Positions 63,077 through 64,000 of a stretch of DNA of 64,000 nucleotides are shown here, one piece after another. A program made the translations under genes and the position numbers. The stretch spans positions 248,001-312,000 of the forward strand of contig NZ_WVHO01000010.1 of the NCBI RefSeq assembly GCF_009834805.1, written 5' to 3'. This DNA is from Saccharibacter sp. 17.LH.SD (GTDB lineage: Bacteria; Pseudomonadota; Alphaproteobacteria; Acetobacterales; Acetobacteraceae). Position 1 is the first letter of the stretch, and each line of letters starts with the position of its first letter. The notes under the pieces are model-generated. The model saw only the letters and a program-made list of their open reading frames with translations, was not told where the DNA came from and did no database searches.

Positions 63077-64000
63077 TCACGTAAGTAATGCCCGTGCGCG
63101 TTCTAGCCCTTCAGCCAACGCATCAATCTCGTGACATGTCGTATAAATACCTATGCTCGCCCGCGTCGTTGAAGACAGCCCCAAGCGCGTTAGAAGAGGC
63201 TCCGCACAATGTTGCCCTGCACGTACCGCAATACCTTGCCTGTCGAGTAACACAGCCAAATCGTGCGGATGCGCTCCATCTAAAAGGAAGGAAAAAACTC
63301 CACCTCGCTCTGCTGGATCCCCTAAAATACGCAACCCCTTAATGGCCTCTAAACGTGCCCTCGTATAAGAGGTAAGTTCTTGTTCGTGAGCTTCAATAGT
63401 CTGCGCGCCAAGACTTTCCACAAAACGGATCGCCTCACCTAGACCAATGACTTCTAAGATAGGTGGCGTCCCAGCTTCAAAACGATGAGGCACATCTGCC
63501 CACGTCGCTTTTTCAAATGATACGGAGCGGATCATTTCACCCCCGCCCAGAAAAGGAGGAAGCTCTTCTAGAAAGGCTTTACGTCCCCACAAAACTCCTA
63601 CGCCTGTTGGGCCGTAGAGTTTATGCCCTGTAAAAACAATAAAATCTGCCCCAATAGCCTGCACATCAACTCGGCGATGTACAATGGACTGTGAGGCATC
63701 GAAAATAATCTTCGCACCATAGTGATGAGCAAGAGACGCTAACTTTTGAGCGGGCGTGATCGTCCCTAACACATTCGACATATGTGTCACGGAAACAAGC
63801 GCGACCTTCCCATCAGAAAGCAGACGCTCATACGCCTCTATATCCAAATCCCCATTATCGTGAATGGGGGCAACCCGCAACTCAATCCCAATACGGTCAC
63901 GCAACAGCAACCATGGCACGATATTAGCGTGATGCTCCAATTCGGAGATCACAACGGCCTGACCTGGCTTGAGACTATTGCCCAGCGTGTGAGCCAGAAG
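63077..64000 (-). CDS. sufS: Cysteine desulfurase SufS, cut by window edge
   Basis: About 307 C-terminal residues are in the window; the N-terminus lies beyond 64000, where the frame stays open. SufS removes sulfur from cysteine for iron-sulfur cluster assembly, using pyridoxal phosphate. FIVFTGHKLYGPTGVGVLWG holds the PLP lysine, and RAGQHCAEPLLTRLG holds the catalytic cysteine. The LEHHANIVPW segment is typical of the SufS group. The suf genes upstream are expected but not in view. Confidence 0.96.
   Translation of the reverse strand, partial: LLAHTLGNSLKPGQAVVISELEHHANIVPWLLLRDRIGIELRVAPIHDNGDLDIEAYERLLSDGKVALVSVTHMSNVLGTITPAQKLASLAHHYGAKIIFDASQSIVHRRVDVQAIGADFIVFTGHKLYGPTGVGVLWGRKAFLEELPPFLGGGEMIRSVSFEKATWADVPHRFEAGTPPILEVIGLGEAIRFVESLGAQTIEAHEQELTSYTRARLEAIKGLRILGDPAERGGVFSFLLDGAHPHDLAVLLDRQGIAVRAGQHCAEPLLTRLGLSSTTRASIGIYTTCHEIDALAEGLERARALLT

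Overview
The window is a dense stretch of chromosome from an alphaproteobacterium, most likely an acetic acid bacterium (Acetobacteraceae) of moderate GC content. This is inferred from gene order and gene families: dacA-tmk-holB-metG-tatD, rodZ-ispG-hisS-prfA, bolA next to a J-domain gene and cobS-cobT, tig-clpP-clpX-lon-hup, birA-coaX-rnj-proS-lolC-lolD-dnaE, a DUF4167 protein, the short form of ProRS and a Tat-exported beta-propeller lactonase. The species cannot be fixed from the sequence alone. I see no insertion sequence, prophage, CRISPR array, rRNA or plasmid function.

Layout. 1-6.3 kb: minus-strand chain mltB, dacA, tmk, holB, metG, tatD and the first codons of a metallo-beta-lactamase-fold gene, mostly with overlapping stops and starts. 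6.4-9.6 kb: an envelope-lipid cluster (DedA membrane protein, ATP-grasp enzyme, orphan MlaD protein, UppP). 9.7-12.8 kb: two tandem, closely similar amino-acid permeases. 12.8-15.4 kb: a divergent MFS transporter/AraC regulator pair bracketed by inverted repeats. 15.4-17.6 kb: MscS channel, tRNA-Met, DUF4167 protein. 17.7-27.1 kb: prmC, a small secreted protein on the opposite strand, prfA, hisS, ispG, rodZ, a nitronate monooxygenase-like gene, lysC, ubiG. 27.2-32.5 kb: lactonase, DUF2147 protein, glutaredoxin, ComF, phosphohexomutase, galU. 32.7-39.2 kb: tRNA-Leu, lipB, LolA-like lipoprotein, bolA, J-domain protein, cobS, cobT, an unknown secreted protein. 39.2-49.3 kb: the birA-to-dnaE block. 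49.3-56.5 kb: two nearly identical tRNA-Val genes, hup, lon, clpX, clpP, tig, tRNA-Leu. 56.7-64 kb: nnr, a small membrane protein, a DEAD-box helicase with a long basic tail, an RlmD-type methyltransferase, and the end of a suf operon (sufS cut by the window edge).

Functionally the window is mainly translation and tRNA charging (metG, hisS, proS, prfA, prmC, four kinds of tRNA), protein quality control (tig, clpP, clpX, lon), replication (holB, dnaE, tmk), cell-wall and outer-membrane biogenesis (dacA, mltB, uppP, rodZ, lolA, lolC, lolD, galU) and cofactors (lipB, coaX, birA, suf, ispG, ubiG). The most notable points are: the absence of the complex I (nuo) genes from the hup-birA junction, where a 95-base tRNA-Val direct repeat sits instead; cobS/cobT without cobN nearby; basic, partly AT-hook-like tails on Lon and on the DEAD-box helicase; a heat-shock-type promoter before clpP; a suf operon terminator encoded inside the 3' end of the opposing methyltransferase gene; and the DedA/ATP-grasp/MlaD/UppP cluster. 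No intergenic stretch exceeds about 300 bases.
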